A stretch of DNA of 64,000 bases from Neoceratodus forsteri (lineage: Eukaryota > Chordata > Ceratodontiformes > Ceratodontidae): NCBI GenBank assembly GCA_016271365.2, contig CM028136.1, forward strand, positions 472,252,001-472,316,000, in the 5' to 3' direction. The notes under the pieces are model-generated. The model ran no database searches. It was not told where the DNA came from and saw only the letters and a list, made by a program, of their open reading frames with translations. The translations under genes and the position numbers were made by a program. Positions within the stretch are counted from its first letter, which is position 1. The number at the start of each line of letters is the position of its first letter. Below are positions 1-11,197 of the stretch, in pieces.

Positions 1-840
1 TTGACCTCCTAACTTCCATTACTTCCCTCTTTCAATCTGGCAAGTTTTACATCCTTGGTGACCTCAAATTAAATTGGTTGTCCCCAACAACATCTACCAC
101 AAGAAATGCTATCAGTGCCCTCAATCTCACGCAACTAATTACAGAACACAGCCACCCTAATCACAAGACCCAAAACCACTCCCTACTTGATTGGGCCCTA
201 ATTTTCCACTCCCATAGAATCATCACCTCCCGCATCCTTCTGGATGCTCTCAGTGACTACAACCTGGTTTTCCTGGTCAGAAAAGTTCACAGCCCTAACT
301 CCCCACATAAAACCCTACAAATACAGACTTACAAATCCCTAGAATTGGAACCTCTCCTGCATAGCCTTGCCCTCTCAGACTGGTCCCCTCTAGCAAGCAC
401 CTCCTCGGTTGATAAATCCCTAAACTATTTTAAAGATATTTTCCTAGCAAATTGGAATGCCATCGCACCCCTAAAAGAAACAAGGGTTAGACGTCATCAC
501 CTCCCCTGGATTACCCCGAATTAATAGCCTGCCACAGAACCAAAGATCAGGCCTGGAAATGGCACAAAGTCTCCCATCTTCCAAATGACCTTCTTATTTA
601 CTGAAAACTCCATAATGTCTACACCTGGGCTACCAGGCTAGTCAAAATAGAGTTCTTCAAATCTACCTTCGTGACTAACATCAACTCCCCCTCCAAGTTC
701 TGGAAAAATTTCACCTTCAAGCAATGGCTGGTTAAACTTCCCTCCTATATCTCTCCTGCCTTTACAACCACCCCCTCCTTCCCACTTCCTAAAATCTACT
801 GACTGACAAACCCTGGTGGTCCCATGGCGCTCCACCTTTA
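1..840 (+). pseudogene. LINE ORF2 endonuclease remnant (Jockey superfamily, Rex1/L2-like)
   Basis: The frame is open from the left edge, so the element starts outside the window. It reads like the C-terminal half of an apurinic-type (EEP) endonuclease: LGDLKLNWL at 51-77, then LLDWALIF, then SDYNLVFLVRK from 252. The last block normally reads SDH; the catalytic His is Tyr here. The frame stops at 522-524. A frame beginning at 653 resumes with FKSTFVTNINSPSKFWKNF, typical of the linker before reverse transcriptase. No RT motifs follow. In such LINEs the endonuclease nicks target DNA to prime reverse transcription. This copy is dead through frameshift, lost His and missing RT. The clade call is by motif resemblance only; the superfamily is more certain than the clade. 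Confidence 0.7.
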
Positions 841-1805
841 TTGGCCAATTGGATTATTCTTATCGCCTCCCAAAAATCTGAAATTCACTTCCCCCTCAAA
901 TTTGCCACTCATCCTCTTGCTACTCCATTAACTCTGCCCTCAAGAACTTCCTTGCCCCTTGCTGTGCCTGCCATGATCCTCACTAATCCCCCTGCCATCT
1001 CCCCTAAGCCCATATTACCATATGCCTACTCCCAACTAATTTTATTTCCCTCTGATCATGCTCCTCCTAGTCCCCTACTCTCCCTCCTCCTAAAGTGTTC
1101 CTCCCCCTTCTTTCTGTACCCTTAATCTATCTCCCTCCTGTGAGCTTGAGCACTGCCTTGTGCAGGCAGGATACATAGCGTACAGTGGGCAACAAATGTA
1201 CCCCCTTTCCCCTATTTCTCCTTTTACTGCACCCCCTCAGTCCCTGCTAGATCACTGCCTTGTTCAGGCAGGGTCACCCAGCACACTGGTGTGGTACTAC
1301 CCCCCCACTATAGTTGACCTCTGCTACCCCCTCCCAAAACATCCCTCCCCCAACACCTCCCTCTCTCACATCATTATACAGTATATAAATAACTCTCATC
1401 ACCCATAACCAGTGTCCCACCAGTAGGGCTGTCTACTGCCCTGCCCAGATAGGGATAAGAGGACACTGTTGAATTTCAACTCCCCCTTCCCCCCTTGGAT
1501 ATCCCCTACCTACAATACCTCTCTCTCATCACCCTGCCACACTCTATCTCTCCTCTCCTCCTACCCCACTTCTGGATAACATAGCCTTACACTGGCCTAT
1601 CCCTACACTCAATTAAGCACTTATAACCTACCCCTATGCCCCTATTATATGCACTTTAGGCCACCCTGTCATCTCTGTTTGCCTCAAAAATTGTGTTCAG
1701 CCTGCATCTCTCCGTAAATTTCTTTTACCTTCTTCCATTCTGCACTCCACAATTTTTCATTCCCTCCTTCCATTCTTCCCCTCTTTACTCCAGTCACTGT
1801 AAATC
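841..1805. other. Pyrimidine-rich stretch with no recognised gene
   Basis: The plus strand is strongly C/T-rich, which opens several reading frames by composition alone. No protein motif was recognised. It lies between a LINE endonuclease remnant and a possible LINE 3' UTR, so it may be decayed interior of the same LINE, but this cannot be shown by eye. Confidence 0.5.
1153..1271. repeat. Two copies of a short hairpin motif (CTGCCT-N5-AGGCAG)
   Basis: CTGCCTTGTGCAGGCAG occurs at 1153-1169 and CTGCCTTGTTCAGGCAG at 1255-1271, 102 bases apart. Each forms a 6-bp stem with a 5-base loop. A decayed third version (CTGCCCTGCCCAGATAGG) lies near 1438. Function unknown; probably part of an old repeat. 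Confidence 0.6.
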
Positions 1806-2051
1806 TTGAATATATATGTTGCACTAATGGCTACCAATTACTATTGTGTCACCTTACCATCTAGTGCTACATACTGTTGCCAAGTAATTATGTGTGTTCC
1901 AGTGTTACCAACTGTCACCAGTTGTTGCCAAATTGCTATATGTGTCTTCATATCTTCTATAGTTAACTGTTGCATTGTTAGCCAATGTGATCCACCTGTA
2001 ATCACTCTGGCTCTCATTTTATGCAAGTAAGCAAATTGTATTTGCTTACTT
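1806..2051 (+). mobile_element. Possible LINE 3' UTR, upstream part, cut by CR1 insertion
   Basis: AT-rich sequence with recurring short units of the type TGTTGCCAA/GTTACCAACTG. It resembles in style the 3' UTR of the LINE that ends near 51495. It stops where a CR1 begins (about 2052), and a LINE-like 3' tail resumes at 7959 right after the CR1 tail. This suggests one 3' UTR split by the CR1. The similarity is loose, so the assignment is tentative. Confidence 0.35.
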
Positions 2052-2052
2052 G
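2024..2052. repeat. Perfect 13-bp inverted repeat with 3-base loop
   Basis: CAAGTAAGCAAAT (2024-2036), loop TGT, then ATTTGCTTACTTG (2040-2052). The stem is perfect and its last base abuts the first unit of the CR1 5' repeats. It may mark the insertion junction or be part of the host element. Confidence 0.9.
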
Positions 2053-2330
2053 AAAGAACTGGAAGGGGACATGATCAGTTGTGTTCCAGGACAGTAGCTG
2101 CTGCTGTTGTTTTCACAGGGTTCTTGTGGATTTTACTTGGTAGGTTAGTTCTTTTCTTTCTTACATCTAAGGGGCTAGCAGGGTATTGTTTTTGGTGCTG
2201 CTGGATGTTTGTAAACTGATTTGGTGGCTGTAAGTGGGGCTCATTTTGTGGGTGTTTCACTGTGTAACAGACAGCGCTGGTAGAGGCCTATTTCTTCTGA
2301 TTTAAAACCTATTTGGTGGGATTTGCTTGG
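2052..2330 (+). repeat. CR1 copy 1 5' repeat, unit 1
   Basis: This 279-base segment recurs at 2608-2886 with a constant offset of 556 and no gap that I can see, differing at only a few positions. The bases between the two copies (2331-2607) are not repeated. Duplicated 5' segments in LINEs can act as promoter monomers, as known for rodent L1; that role here is inference. Confidence 0.9.
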
Positions 2331-2607
2331 AGATGGTTATTTGAATTGGAGACCTATATCTGTTAATTTCAAGCCTATTTTGATGTGTTGTTAGTGAAGC
2401 TGATTAAATTGGAGTCCTGTTTCCTTTGGCAGCAAACATATTTTGGGGGCTTTGACTTGAATTTTGATTCCTTGTGCTGACTCCATTAGCTGTAAAGGTT
2501 ACTGCATAGTGGAGGAGGGGTGTTAATGGTCTGGCCAGGTCTCACTCAGCCAATTGATTGGAGGCAGAGCTGAATCAGATTGAGGTGTTAGCTGCTTTGT
2601 CTTCTCA

Positions 2608-2886
2608 GAAAGAACTGGAAGGGGACAGGATCAGTTGTGTTCCAGGACAGTAGCTGCTACTGTTGTTTTCACAGGGTTCTTGTGGATTTTACTTGGTAGG
2701 TTAGTTATTTTCTTTCTTACTTCTAAGGGGCTAGCAGGGTATTGTTTTTGGTGCTTCTGGATGTTTGTAAACTGATTTTGTGGCTGTAAGTGGGGCTCAT
2801 TTTGTGGGTGTTTCACTGTGTAACAGACTGCACTGGTAGAGGCCTATTTCTTCTGATTTAAAACCTATTTGGTGGGATTTGCTTGG
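2608..2886 (+). repeat. CR1 copy 1 5' repeat, unit 2
   Basis: Second copy of the 279-base segment at 2052-2330. It leads directly into the sequence upstream of ORF1 (from 2887), so it is the promoter-proximal unit if the repeats drive transcription. Confidence 0.9.
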
Positions 2887-3276
2887 GCCTGGTTCTTTGG
2901 CTGCTGGGCTTGAGGGGAGACACAGGGCTGATACACTCTCTCGAGTCAGGTATCTGCCCAAGACCCACCTTCCCCACCCCTCCCTCCCGTGAAGTCTGCA
3001 AATTTATAGGGAACACCTGCCCTGCAATTGAGGAAAAGGCTGCAGGTGCAGCTCATGTAGTTCTAGCCACCTGGGTAGGATTTAAAGGCTGGGAGAGGAG
3101 CTTTGGGAGTTGTTCATTTCTTATAAGTTTAATGTGTTGTACTGCACCTAGTAACAGGGTTAATGGTGTACAGTGGGACTGTCTGTAAGATTAGTGGGTG
3201 ACCTGATGAGGCAGTAGGGGTATCTTGTACTAGGGGGAACCTGGTGGCTCACCCAAGGAAACCTATTTGGAAGGAG

Positions 3277-4790
3277 ATGGAACCACACATCATTAGGGCC
3301 GGCATCTTTGGGAGGGTGGTGGGGTGCACAGGGTGTGGAGCAGCCATGATACTGGACTGGGCTTGGAAGTTCGGTGGTTGCCCAGTGTGCTACCAGCTAG
3401 CACAGCTTAGGGAGGAGGTTGCGGGGATCAGGAGAAAGCTGGGGGAAGGGGGGTGGTATGGTTGGGGAAGGGGGCTGGGAATCTCCCACAGGGTTGCACC
3501 AAGCACTGGGGGTGGGGGCATAGGGAAAGGAGTGCAGGAGAATACTCAGGGGTCACATAGGGAACCTGGCAGAGGGGGTCCAAAAGGACACTACAAAGGA
3601 AGGAGGCAGGAAACTGGGGGCCCTCACAAAGGGGGGACGGAGGGACAACATTCTCAGGGAAGTAGGCAGATGGCCAGGGCTGGACAGAAGGAAGCAAGAC
3701 GGGGAGGTGGATCAGACCTTACACTCAGTAACCGCTTCAATTCTCTTCTTCTGCTCAAGGATGAGGGGGGTGATGTAGCCATGACAGGGGTAGTTAGAGA
3801 TGGAAAGGGAGTGGGAGGCAGGAGGCAGGGGCCAGATAGCAGGAAGAACAGGGGGGGACCTGGAATGCAGGAGAATGGGGGGAGCAGTGAATCAGAGCAG
3901 GAGGGGCATGGTGAAGAGGGAGGAAAGCGCAAGGAGAAGGACCAGTTGGGAGGAAAGGTAAAGGAGAAGGACCAGAAGTACAAGGAGGATTCAGTAAAGG
4001 ATGCTGAGGGTTTAGGCCAGGGGAGCACGACTACCAAGGAGGAACTAAATGGAGACAGGAAGGAAGGGAGGATGAGCCAGGCTAGTTTAGCAGATGGGGG
4101 AGAAGGACCAGTTCCGAGCAGTGAGGGGGGAATTAGCAAGGTACAGAAGGATACTCAGGAGGAGGAGAGGCATAGGATTGGAGGGGGGGGTGGCCATGGT
4201 AAATAAGGAGGGGGTGGCATGTGGCACCCAGAAAGGGGGAGGAACACGGAGCAAGCTGGGTGGAGGGACCTGCAGAAAGGATGATGGACATGGAAGGGGG
4301 GGAATGGAGGAAAAGGAGTGGTCAGAGTGCTCCTGCTGGGGGATTCTATGATCAGGGGTATCAAATGGGATAGGGAGGGAGAAGCCTGGCCAGTTAGAAC
4401 AAGATGCTTCCTGACTAATGGTGCACAGGGCTAAGCATGAGGTATATCAGCTGGCAAGGATTGTGGGGGTTCCCCAGACATACTGGTCCACCTGGGTACA
4501 AATGACATTGAGGGAAATAGCGAGCTAGAGATACAGGCAAGATTCAGGGAGCTCGCCAGGGTCTGTCATGACATAGCATGCACAGTTTCCTTCTCAGAAA
4601 TCCTGCCAGTGCCAAGGGCTAGTGGGGAACACAAAAGGAAAATTAGGGAGATAAACCAGTGGCTCAGGGAGTGGTGTGAGGCCAGAGGGTATGGGTTGAT
4701 GGGGGATTGGGGGGAGACCTGGGAGGATAAGGAGCTGTATGCTAGAGATAGACTACATCTCAATTTGGAGGAGGAGTCCTTAAGTTGAAA
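3277..4790 (+). pseudogene. CR1 copy 1 ORF1 (CxxC motif plus SGNH-like domain)
   Basis: The first ATG in frame is at 3277; the open frame reaches back to a GTG at 3244. Near the N terminus the protein shows GCTGCG and later GCPVC, a CxxC/CxxC pair typical of CR1 ORF1, followed by QLAQLREEVAGIRRKL, a likely coiled coil. A long Gly/Glu/Lys-rich linker runs to a stop at 4204-4206. After a frame change the SGNH hydrolase-like domain appears: LLLGDSMIRG (GDS at 4339-4347), HLGTNDIEG near 4490-4515, and DRLHLN near 4750. ORF1 of CR1 is thought to bind nucleic acid and assist retrotransposition. Frameshifts break this copy. Confidence 0.8.
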
Positions 4791-4967
4791 ATAGAGGATT
4801 CATTGGTGAAAGTGGGTTTAAAACTTGTGAAGGGTGGGATGGGAGAAAAGGCTGTCAAGGGGTGCCGATAAAGGAGGGACTCTGTCTCCACCCCTGGGGA
4901 TCAGGAGGATTGCAAGAAAGGCCAACTGGCAAAAGTGCAGACCAGGAAAACAGAATCCCATGGGAAC

Positions 4968-7890
4968 ATGAGCAGGGGAAATGGAACTATAGGGAAAGGG
5001 TGGAAGGTAGTCCTGCTAAATGCCAGGAGCTTGGGAAATAAAATGCCTGAGCTCCAGGCGATGCTAACTGAGGGAGCAGTGGATGTGGCAGTGGTCACTG
5101 AAACTTGGGCCACTGCAAGACATGACTGGGACCTGAACCTGGAGGAATACACTATGTTCAGGAAGGACAAGGGAGAGGGAAGGGGAGGAGGGGTAGCAAT
5201 GATAGTCAAAAACTGCATTGGCATAGGGGGAGTAGAGGAGGCGGAGGGAACCGTGGAGGCGATTTGGGTCACCTTGATAACAAGGGAGGGCAAGAGAGTA
5301 AAAATAGGAGTGGTATTAGACCCCTGCCCTGGCGGAGGAGCTGGAGGACAGTCTGGTGGCAGATGTTAGGAGACACTGCAGACTGGGCAGAGGAAGCGGT
5401 GGTGTTGGGGGACTTAAACATGCCAGGAACAGACTGGGAGACTATGACATCCTCTGTGACCAGGGAACAGAGGTTGTTGGATGTCTTTCAAGACGCGTTC
5501 CTAACTCAGCAGGTGAGGGAACTGACTAGGGAGGCACGGGTACTGGATGTGGTCCTGGCAGACAGTGACCAGATTGGGGGCCTGGAGGTAAGGGACCCAT
5601 TGGCGGGGAGTGACCATGCCACGGTCTGGTTCTGCCTGGACCTAGGAGGGTAGAAGGCTGCACAAAGACGGAAGCTAACTGACTTCAGGGGGGTTGATTT
5701 TAAGGAAATGGAAGGATCCTTAAGGAGCATTTGGATGGATTGGGTCAGACATGGACGCTGATAGTAGGTGGGAAATCATCAGGAGGGGTGCAGGATGCTA
5801 CCAGCACCTGTGCAAGAGTAAGACGAAATGCGGTGAGGCCCAAAACCCTGTTGGTGGACCAGGGAGGTCCAGGAGGTGGTGCGGGAAAGAAAGCAGTCTA
5901 TAAGCAATTCAAGTGCTCAAGGGAGTGAAAGGGATCGAGGAGTACTGAGCTGATGGCTAGAAGGGCCACTAGAGTGGTGTGAGGGCAAGCAAGGCAAGGA
6001 AGGAGCAGAACCTGGCCAGGGAAATTAGGAGAGGGAACAAGGGTTCTTTAGATACATTGGGGAAAAACGAAGGGTGAAGGGGCAGATTAGCAGGATTAAT
6101 CGGGGAGAGATGGGCACAAGACCAGGGGAGCAGGCTGAGGTACTAAATGAGTACTTCACCCCAGTTTTTACCAGGAAAATGGGGTGCTGCATCATACATG
6201 GGAGGAGACAGAGATACTGAGGAGGGGACCCTACCGATCGGGCAGGTCTGGGGAGAGGGGAGGCATCACTGGCAGGTGGGGGAGGCTAAGCAGGAGAAGG
6301 GGTACGGAAGGGAAATCACAGCAGAGAGAGTGAGGGAAGCCCTCAGCCCTTAAGACGGAGAAAGCACCGGGCCTGATAAATTACATCCCAGAGTGTTGAA
6401 GGAACTTGCAGATGTCCTGGCAAAACCTCTGGCAGAGCTTTCACCATCTCTCTGAGGACAGGGTGGGTGCCCCAAGACTGGAAGGTGGCACATATAGTGC
6501 CTATCCACAAGGGGGGATCAAGGGAGGTAGCAGGGAACTACAGGCCTGTCAGCCTGACCTCGGTGGTGGGCAAGGTGACGGAGGGCATTGTCAAGGAGAG
6601 GCTAGGGGGGACCTGGATAAGTCAGGGTGCCTGGACAATAGACAGCATGGATTCATCCCAGGGAAATCGTGTCAGACAAACCTGGTGGAGTTCTATGACT
6701 GGGTGACAAGTGCCTTGGACCTGGGTAGACCAGTGGATGTCCTCTTTCTAGACTTCAGCAAGGCATTTGACTCTGTTCCTCACGTGGGCCTGTTGGATAA
6801 GCTGGGAGAAATGGGGTAGGAACCAGATGATCAGATGGATAGGTAATTGGCTCCAGGACCGGACCCAGAGGGTCGTGAGTTGGTGGGATAGTCTCATCCC
6901 AAGGAGGGTCATTAGTGGGGTCCCAGAGGATCAGTCCTTGGGCCCTTCTGTTCAACGCCTACGATCTGACATAAGGACAGGAATCAGGAGTGAGATGAGT
7001 CTTTATGGATGACTCGAAACTGGGGGTGGTGGTGGATGGGGAGGAGGGGAGGTGGCCCTACAGGGGACCTGGAGGCTCTGGAAAGATGGTCTAGAAAGTG
7101 AAGCTGAGGTTCAATGCAGGGAAATGCAAGGTACTCCACCTGGGAGCTAGAAACCCAGGTCAAGTGTACACCCTGGGGAAATACTACAAGTCTCGATGGC
7201 TGAGAGGGACCTGGGGTGGTGGTGGATGTCAAGATGAACAACTCTGAGACTTGTAGGAGGGCAGCAGCCAAGGCCAACAGGATGTTGGGATGCATCGCTA
7301 GGGGATCACTCCAGAAGGAGGAGTGATACTCCCTCTGTATAACTGCTTGGTGAGGCCGCACCTGGAGTACTGCATGCAGTTTTGGAGGCCACACTTAAAG
7401 CGGGACATTAACCTCCTGGAGAGGGTCCAGAGGAGGGCAACCAAAATGATTTGGGGCTTGGGGGACAGGACCTATGAGGAGAGGCTCGAAGAGCTAAATA
7501 TGTACACATTGGAAGAGAGAAGGGACCGGGGGGACATGATAGAGGTCTTTAGGTACATGAAGAGGGTAAATAGGGGAGGAACAGTTGGGGTGCTTTGAAG
7601 GAAGGAGGAAGGGGCCACTAGAGGGCATGGCTGGAAGCTGGAGGGGGGAAGATTCAGGGGAGAAAGGAGGAGGTGCTACTTCACTGAGAGGGTGGTGGAG
7701 CCATGGAATGCACTGCCTAGGGGCTGGTGGAGGCAGAGACAGTGGAGGGGTTCAAGAGGGGTGGGACAGGTACAGGGGAAGGGTTCTGGAAGCAAAATCC
7801 AATGCAGCAAGAATATCCGGAACTGGGAAGGGAGAAGCCAGAGAAGGCGAGGGGGACAGCAAGGTCAGCACCCAGGTTGGGGACTGACCA
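4968..7890 (+). pseudogene. CR1 copy 1 ORF2 (endonuclease-reverse transcriptase)
   Basis: Endonuclease: LLNARSLGNKMPEL, VVTETW, GRGGGVAM, then GDLNMPGTDW (5409-5438) and SDHATVWF (near 5610), so the Asn, Glu, Asp and His motifs are kept but across two frames. Reverse transcriptase: NYRPVSLTSVVGKV near 6537, HGFIPGKSCQTNLVEF near 6650, motif [11 protein letters not shown] near 6750, and motif C as FMDD (7002-7013) instead of FADD. The thumb and C-terminal part reads [17 protein letters not shown] and [23 protein letters not shown] from 7323, ending around VVEPWNALP near 7690. Several frameshifts and stops make it non-functional. The first in-frame ATG is at 4968. Confidence 0.85.
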
Positions 7891-7934
7891 AACGAGCAGA
7901 CACGAAAGACCATTAGGCCTATTCTGCTGGCATT

Positions 7935-7958
7935 TTAGTATGTTAGTATGTTAGTATT
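7935..7958 (+). repeat. CR1 3' octamer tail
   Basis: Three tandem octamers: TTAGTATG, TTAGTATG, TTAGTATT. Short octamer repeats are the diagnostic 3' terminus of CR1 elements and mark the end of copy 1. Confidence 0.85.
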
Positions 7959-8090
7959 CCAACATTGTAACATTTCTCTGTATTCCATCCCATTGTTCTC
8001 TACCTCCAGGTCACACCGGGAGATGAGCAAGTTGTTGCTCAGCGCGCCTTCCTGGTGAAACATTTCAATAAATAAAGAAATAAATAAAAA
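7959..8090 (+). mobile_element. LINE 3' end, downstream of CR1 copy 1
   Basis: The segment ends in CGCCTTCCTGGTGAAACATT followed by an AATAAATAAAG-type tail. It parallels the end of the LINE at 51430-51495 (TACTTACCCGGTCACCAAAA followed by AATAAATAAATA). It is probably the far end of the LINE whose 5' part lies before 2052. Confidence 0.5.
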
Positions 8091-9074
8091 CATCACAATA
8101 TTTTTATTGGCCATTTAATAACTGTATTCAGTGGACTCCAATGCATAGTCTTCAGTTTGCATTGCTGACAGACTGTATTTCTGTATTGTTTCTACCATTA
8201 TGTAATATTTTACATTTGAGACTGTTGTTATGAGTATCCAGTGAACAAAGTGACCAAAATTGGGTGCCTACAAAAATGGCTACTCAATTACAGTGCCTGA
8301 GTTCATGGCTACCAAGGGGGCAACTGGATGCTGGGGTTGGTGAAAAACTGCGATGGGAAGTGGGGGGTATATGCACATGCATGCACCTATGGGGGGAGAG
8401 GCAGGGGAGGGATGATATGTGGGAGGGGAGTGTGGCGGACAGCTGCTGAGCTGGACTGCTGGCATCATAGGGAGGGTGGTCAGATGGGAGGTGCAGGGTG
8501 CAGGATTTGGGTCCAGTGCTGTGTGGGTTTTCTTTTGCTGGCAGCCGGCATGTATTTTCATTAAATTTTTCACCCCCCCACATGCATCCCCTTGGAGTTG
8601 AGAATCCATATAAGCCCCCCATGGGGGGATGAGGGGGCACAGCCCCCCACATTAAGAATGAGAACTCTAGGTCTCAGGCACCATTTTTGTCCATGCTGTG
8701 AGTGTGCATCACCAAAATTGATGTTCATCAATGTACACTCGCCGTAATGTCTATCACCTTTCCGCAATCACCGTTATGACATGGAACCGTTATTATGTAG
8801 TTCATGATATTTGGAGTAATAGTCATGTTCTTTCTGGCTTTCATTTTTTTGAGGGGGTTATCTTTATTTGTTCCACACAGTGGGAGTATTTTTTTTTTTT
8901 TATTTATCCCAAATGGATTGCCTTGGGATATTTCTAGAAGTACTTTTTTTTTTGGATAGTGTCATTTGGTTTTTGGCCAGTCTCAAGTGTTTTGACTCCA
9001 TATCCAGTCAATTTAATTGTTTTTGACTAAACTTTGACTGCTACTGATTTTTTTACAGCATATTGTTGATATAT
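8091..9074. other. No recognised gene or element
   Basis: Mixed composition with several T-runs. The only clear structure is the 14-base palindrome CCCCCCATGGGGGG at 8615-8628, inside a G/C-run-rich patch (8560-8660). No coding motif was recognised on either strand. Confidence 0.5.
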
Positions 9075-9470
9075 AGTTTATTCAGGGACCACTTTATTTG
9101 CAAGATCTCCTCTGTCCCTACCACCACCTCTGTCTGCTCCACTTCACTGACGAGGGATTGTGAGAGGTTCCCAGGGCCCATTTGAAGACCTCTGAAGCCA
9201 AATCATTTGTTTTTGTGGCCCCGACTCTGTGGAACTCTTTACCTCATTGGGTTAGAGAGTGCCTGACCGCTGAGTCCTTTAAAGCTGCACTGTAAACATA
9301 TTTATTTAGTTTAGCATTTCCAAATGTTCATTAGATTTATCTACCCTATTTTATTAATGTTATTGTAAATTAATTATTTGATATGTTAATTGCCTAGTTT
9401 ATCATTTGTGTACAAGTGCTTTGGTTTTGTGAAAAGTGCTTTTTAAAAATAAAAATGACGACTTTACTTT
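9075..9470 (+). mobile_element. L2 LINE 3' end (ORF2 tail plus 3' UTR)
   Basis: The segment encodes the L2 C-terminal block in decayed form, with CCACTTTATTTGCAAGATCT then a run resembling TLWNSLPHWVRECLTAESF near 9227-9285. It ends with GTGCTTTGGTTTTGTGAAAA then GTGCTTTTTAAAAATAAA near 9450, the typical L2 terminus. It aligns by eye with the 3' end of the longer L2 at 24650-25084. Only the last ~400 bases are present, a normal 5' truncation. Confidence 0.8.
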
Positions 9471-10259
9471 ATTCTACTTTAGGATTGTCATGTTATCTTA
9501 TGCTTCTTAGTTGATTTTTTTGTTTTGACTAGTGTTATAGCTGGACCATAGAGCATCTAGTCCCCATGACTTTATTTTGATGGGGCCTTGGACTTTTTTC
9601 AGTAGCTGTAGCATGCAGGAAGTTCTTACTTCAGAAGACTACAAGTTAGATGGTTGGCATATAGCTTTTTGTCTCAACTCCTCCCGCTGTCCCACCTCAG
9701 GAGGGGGGCAATGTTCCCTCTGTTGGGAGCCACAATGGTTCCTTTAGGTGTATTTATGTTCTTATTGACCTATATATGTGCCCATATGGCACTGGCCTCT
9801 ATGCAGCCTGGGGGGGGGGTTCACTTGTGATTGTTGTTACATTTCTTGTATGTTAATCTAGTGTTCTGGTTGTTCTTCAATAGATTCATGGGGTATGGAG
9901 ATTCATTTTTTTCTCAGGTACTTGTTAACCTGGATTACTTTTTGTTATATATTCAGTCTAGATCTGGCATGGCACAAGGGCCTTTTATTCTTTGTTTATA
10001 TTTTTGGTGCTTTAGTTTGGCTCGTGGCTTCCTTGCTTATTATTGAAAGTGGGTGCTCTGGTTTATTGAGTGGGCACGTTATATTTTTGCATTATTTTGT
10101 CATGGGGACATGCTTGTTTCTATTATATAAGTTTTAACTTTAGTCTTTGTTTAGAGTTACAGGTTTGTTTAATAGATTCAAGTATGAGGGGAGGGAAGGA
10201 GAGATGAAGTTCTAAAGCTTGGAGAGGTTGTGGATATTATCCTGGATTTTTTGATCATT
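9471..10259. other. Unassigned sequence upstream of L1 ORF2
   Basis: T-rich sequence with no clear protein motif. It could be 5' UTR or an ORF1 remnant of the L1 that follows, but no ORF1 hallmarks (coiled coil, RRM) were found. Confidence 0.4.
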
Positions 10260-11197
10260 ATGACACCTTTTATGCTTACTACTTTGAATGTTAAGGGATT
10301 GAAAAACCCCATTAAGCTGGCTCAGTCTTTTTCCTATCTTCAAAAGTTTAATCCTAAGATAGTTTTACTCCAGGAGACTCATCTCTCTCCCTCTGATCAT
10401 TCCAAATTGTGGTGTCAGTGGGTGGGTACAGTGCTTGCCCCGTCACAACCCAATAAGAAAAAGAATGAGGTTGCTATCTTAATTAAAAAGCATTGTTTAT
10501 TTGTTCTGGCATGGCATTGGGCAGATTTCTATGATAGGTGGGTGCTGGTAAATGGAACTTTTCTTGACCATCCCCTTTCAATTTTAAATCTTTATGCACC
10601 CAATGACCCCCTACGTACTTTTTTTCCAGAAGTTTTTCAGGTAATAGCTGATCACTCACATGGTTTTTGTATTCTGGTGGGGGGGGATTTTAATTGCATT
10701 TTGGATCCTGTGCTGGACTCCCTAAGGTCTTTTAAATCTCCTTCCTGGAAAACTAAGGCTGCCAAGGAGCTTGAATCTTTGGTGCTTGAATCTGGCTTCC
10801 AGGATGCCTGGTGTTGGCTTCATTCTGGGGATCATGATTTTTCTTTTATTTTTACATGTTTGTAACACATACTCTCGAGCTGATCATGGTACTTCCCCTC
10901 GACCTATTTGTCTTATGTCTCTTCAGCTAAAATTTACCCAATTGACCTTTCTGATCATGCTACAGTTTCTCTTCAGTTTGATCTGGCGCCATCTATCCAT
11001 AATGGACTCTGGCAGCTAAATGTGGAAGCCTTGGCCTCACCACAGTTTTGTGACATGATACAACAGGCCCTGGATGACTATTTTCTTTTAAACAATACAC
11101 CTGAGACTTCTCCACATGTTCTTTGGAATGCTATTAAGCTGCTACTTCGACAGAAAATTATTGCTTATTCAATTCATCTGAAAAACAGAAAGTTCAG

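Larger units (their letters stand above)
2052..7958 (+). mobile_element. CR1 LINE copy 1, near full length
   Basis: About 5.9 kb with the full CR1 plan on the plus strand: 5' region with a duplicated segment (2052-3276), ORF1 with CxxC/CxxC and an SGNH-type domain (3277-4790), ORF2 with endonuclease and reverse transcriptase (4968-7890), a short 3' UTR, and an octamer tail of TTAGTATG units at 7935-7958. CR1 elements move by target-primed reverse transcription and characteristically end in short tandem repeats instead of poly-A. Many frameshifts make this copy inactive. The sequence is unusually G-rich on the plus strand. It appears inserted into another LINE. Confidence 0.85.

Noticed and set aside
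3654..4139. 161-codon minus-strand Pro/Ser-rich frame
   Set aside because: It is the antisense of CR1 ORF1's G-rich linker; the sense strand carries the recognisable protein.
9831..10137. Overlapping frames upstream of L1 ORF2 as a possible ORF1
   Set aside because: They encode T-rich hydrophobic peptides with no coiled coil or RNA-binding motif.
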